Shown: positions 62,252-64,000 of the stretch, in pieces
How the letters are laid out: each line of letters begins with the position of its first letter
Numbering within the stretch: position 1 is the stretch's first letter
DNA from: Micrococcaceae bacterium Sec5.1
GTDB lineage: Bacteria; Actinomycetota; Actinomycetes; Actinomycetales; Micrococcaceae
Length of the DNA stretch: 64,000 bases
Direction: 5' to 3'
NCBI GenBank assembly: GCA_039636795.1
Contig: CP143430.1
Span: forward strand, 5,208,001 to 5,272,000
The notes under the pieces: generated by a model
What the model was told of the DNA's origin: nothing
The model's input: only the letters and a program-made list of their open reading frames with translations
Database searches by the model: none
Made by a program: the position numbers and the translations under genes

Positions 62252-63136
62252 CTACGTCAGGACAGGGTCCAAGGCTTCGCTGATGACCTCATGGGCGTGT
62301 GCCGCAGCGAGCGGCGCGGCGAGCCGGTGCACTGCCTGGAAGGTCCGGCGGACTTCCGGCCCATGCCACTCTGGCGGAAGGTAGTCCGACGGCAGGTTGG
62401 GGTCCCGGTAAGGGAACTTGCGCCACAAGGTGAGCATCGGAATGTAGTAGCGGAAAGCGTCGCGCCGCACCTCGGCCGTGGAATCAGCCAGGGCCGCCTC
62501 AGGGTCGGTGCCCACCAGGTCAATCCACTGCTGCTCTGCGCCCCGGTAGATCTCAAGGAACTCCGTGAACTGTTCATCGAGTTCCTTGAGATCCCACCAT
62601 TCGGAGATCTTGGGCCGCATGGGGCCATCGAAAACATAGTCGCTGCGGAAGAGGTCCACGAACTCGATGAGCCCGCTGGCAGTGAGGCGTTCGCGAGCTT
62701 GCTCCAGCTTGTGTGCTGGAGCAATCCATACACCGGAAGCCACGGACCCAAATCCCAGGCTGGACAAGGCGGACCTCAGCTGGTGCCGGCGGTTCCGCAT
62801 CGATTCGGGCACGGAGAACACGGCGAGCACCCACGTATCCACGGGAGCTGGCTGTTCGGGGGCGAAGATCCGCCGATCACCTTCACGGAAGACGTCGCTC
62901 ACCGATTCGGCAATCTTGTACTTGGCAATGCCGCCTTCGCGGACGCTCTTCAGGACACCCTTGGCCTTAAGCCTGGAAACGGACGACCTCACACCTGGCG
63001 CGTCATAGCCGAGCGTACCGAGCATCGAAACCAGCGCGGAGACCGGCAACGCATCACCGGCATTCCTGCCATAAAGACCGAAGATCGTGACCAGGAGTTG
63101 CTGATGGCGCACCGGGGGTGCCGGGACGGCGAACAT
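62252..63136 (-). CDS. PaaX-family transcriptional repressor
   Basis: A 294-residue protein. Winged helix: QQLLVTIFGLYGRNAGDALPVSALVSMLGTLGYDAPGVRSSVSRLKAKGVL. Middle: DTWVLAVFSVPESMRNRRHQLRSAL. C-terminal PaaX domain: FRYYIPMLTLWRKFPYRDPNLPSDYLPPEWHG. PaaX proteins repress phenylacetate or related aromatic genes and are relieved by aryl-CoA. The neighbouring thioesterase and transporter, in the same direction, suggest an aromatic acid target. Confidence 0.93.
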   Translation of the reverse strand: MFAVPAPPVRHQQLLVTIFGLYGRNAGDALPVSALVSMLGTLGYDAPGVRSSVSRLKAKGVLKSVREGGIAKYKIAESVSDVFREGDRRIFAPEQPAPVDTWVLAVFSVPESMRNRRHQLRSALSSLGFGSVASGVWIAPAHKLEQARERLTASGLIEFVDLFRSDYVFDGPMRPKISEWWDLKELDEQFTEFLEIYRGAEQQWIDLVGTDPEAALADSTAEVRRDAFRYYIPMLTLWRKFPYRDPNLPSDYLPPEWHGPEVRRTFQAVHRLAAPLAAAHAHEVISEALDPVLT

Positions 63137-63254
63137 TGAAGGACCCTCATTTCCGCGCCAGTTAAGGCGCCAGTCATGTTCATCATAGGTGCGGAACCAT
63201 CAATGGCCGGGAAGGGCGGACCCCGTCCTGCCGATGCTGAGGGCGGCCTTCCTC

Positions 63255-63311
63255 CGAGATGGCATTTAACCCCAATGCCAAGGCTCAACATTGGGGTTAT
63301 CTGCCATCTCG
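63255..63311. terminator. 23-bp stem hairpin overlapping the thioesterase stop
   Basis: CGAGATGGCATTTAACCCCA (start of 63255-63277) pairs with its complement in 63289-63311, two mismatches in 23 bp. The stop codon of the thioesterase gene (63297-63299) lies inside the stem. It probably terminates that gene before paaX. Confidence 0.7.
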
Positions 63312-63776
63312 CGACGCTATTCGGTGGCACCGCACAGCGCGGACAAAATGTTCCGGCCAAGGCTGCGCGGCGGTGTTGCCGTTGGGGACGTGGACCGTGG
63401 TGACCGTCCCGAACGCGGCCACCTCGCTGCCGTCCGACGACGCACCCTGGTGAGTGGCGCCGTCGGACGTTCCGCCAGCATCTTCACGCGAGTGGCCGCG
63501 GACCTCGAAGGCCATGGTCAGCGAGGTCCGGCCGAGCGCGTGGATTTTCACCGTGGCGGTGACGCGCTGGCCGAACCAGAGCTTGGCCTTGTAGTTGATC
63601 ACCTGTTGGACGCGGGGAGCGTTGGGGAAGTAGTCCGGCAGCTCCAGGGAGCGAAACAGCTCTGCTTCGGCGGCTTCCACCCACCTGAGGATCGCCGAGT
63701 TGTGTTGGTGGCCGGAGGCGTCGGTGTCCACCCACTCAACCGTCCGCTGAACACTCGCTTCAGGAAACGCGTCCAT
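63297..63776 (-). CDS. Hotdog-fold acyl-CoA thioesterase
   Basis: A 159-residue protein. VEWVDTDASGHQHNSAILRWVEAAEAEL is the 4-hydroxybenzoyl-CoA thioesterase motif with the active-site Asp, and YFPNAPRVQQVINYKAKLWFGQRV the central helix and strand. A Gly/Ser/Asp-rich insertion (DAGGTSDGATHQGASSDG) splits the last strands, which is unusual. Likely hydrolyses an aryl- or acyl-CoA in the PaaX-linked pathway. Confidence 0.85.
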   Translation of the reverse strand: MDAFPEASVQRTVEWVDTDASGHQHNSAILRWVEAAEAELFRSLELPDYFPNAPRVQQVINYKAKLWFGQRVTATVKIHALGRTSLTMAFEVRGHSREDAGGTSDGATHQGASSDGSEVAAFGTVTTVHVPNGNTAAQPWPEHFVRAVRCHRIASRDGR

Positions 63777-63783
63777 GATTCTC

Positions 63784-64000
63784 CTAGCGGGTGCTGACTA
63801 CCGCGGTCTCGTCGTCCGGATCCGCGACGTCGGCTCCCGCGCTGGGCGCAACAAATGTCACCTCGGGTTGCGGCTTCGGAATCATTGCGACGGCGGCTGC
63901 TGCCACCACTGCGATGCCCGCGAAGATCGCGAAGTTGGCCTCGAACGGCAGCTTGGAACCTGCAATCCAACCGCCGATCAGTGGCCCGGAGATCGCGCCC
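63784..64000 (-). CDS. MFS transporter, C-terminal part
   Basis: The frame on the minus strand enters from beyond the window and ends at TAG (63784-63786). It reads GAISGPLIGGWIAGSKLPFEANFAIFAGIAVVAAAAVAMIP, then a polar Asp/Glu-rich tail. This is the final helix pair of an MFS permease, most like aromatic-acid:H+ symporters (AAHS). It ends 8 nt before the thioesterase start, so the two are one operon. Confidence 0.7.
   Translation of the reverse strand, partial: GAISGPLIGGWIAGSKLPFEANFAIFAGIAVVAAAAVAMIPKPQPEVTFVAPSAGADVADPDDETAVVSTR

Overview
The window is high-GC actinobacterial chromosome, most like Arthrobacter in the broad sense (Paenarthrobacter or a close relative). This rests on the codon use, frequent GTG/TTG starts, a DUF222/HNH (13E12-type) gene, a polyprenol-phosphate mannosyltransferase, a three-subunit PntAA/PntAB/PntB transhydrogenase and PaaX/IclR/PucR-controlled catabolic loci. 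I see no rRNA, tRNA, insertion sequence or prophage. The genus is an inference; no search was run.

Layout. 1-8.5 kb: tail of a GH15 hydrolase, a zinc-ribbon-like hypothetical, a chloramphenicol-type MFS exporter convergent with an XRE/MmyB regulator, three hypothetical genes, a polyprenol mannosyltransferase and a DUF222-HNH protein. 8.7-12.2 kb: 4-hydroxybenzoate uptake and hydroxylation (pobA, IclR regulator, AAHS transporter) with two matching candidate operators. 12.2-14.2 kb: a TasA/camelysin-like exported protein, a SipW-type signal peptidase and an Hpt-like protein without its phospho-histidine. 14.5-18.6 kb: a molybdopterin oxidoreductase with a coupled helical partner, and an internally duplicated membrane protein. 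18.8-20.3 kb: an intact AbiEii-like toxin-antitoxin candidate in an AT-rich patch. 20.4-22.4 kb: GlsB/YeaQ protein, a second zinc-ribbon-like protein and a FUSC protein.

22.5-27.6 kb: four exported proteins, at least two with pilin/TasA-like N-termini, followed by a transmembrane Ser/Thr kinase. 27.8-38.0 kb: one long glycine/serine locus (tandem glycine riboswitch, gcvP, gcvT, gcvH, glyA, sdaA, lipA, metF-like) interrupted by gaps full of structured repeats. 38.1-45.1 kb: PucR regulator divergent from a ureohydrolase, NCS1 permease, aldehyde dehydrogenase and FAD oxidase operon. 45.1-47.0 kb: a 32-bp repeat array, mscL and an ACT-domain membrane protein. 47.2-52.6 kb: a GntR-controlled hydantoin/ureide operon (transporter, regulator, racemase, hydantoinase, AMDase/maleate-isomerase-type enzyme).

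52.6-57.7 kb: small hypotheticals, pntB-pntAB-pntAA, an FMN reductase and a Thr/Pro-rich surface protein. 57.8-60.4 kb: an SRPBCC protein, a decayed type IV toxin-antitoxin locus with a convincing operator, DUF4177 and a HAD phosphatase. 60.5-64 kb: a coenzyme F420/NADP-type oxidoreductase, a frameshifted VOC protein, and a PaaX regulator, thioesterase and MFS transporter tail.

The best candidates for something undescribed are the two SipW/TasA-like surface-protein loci with their odd partners, the dense palindromic repeats inside the glycine-cleavage operon, and the excisionase-like-HTH plus AbiEii pair.
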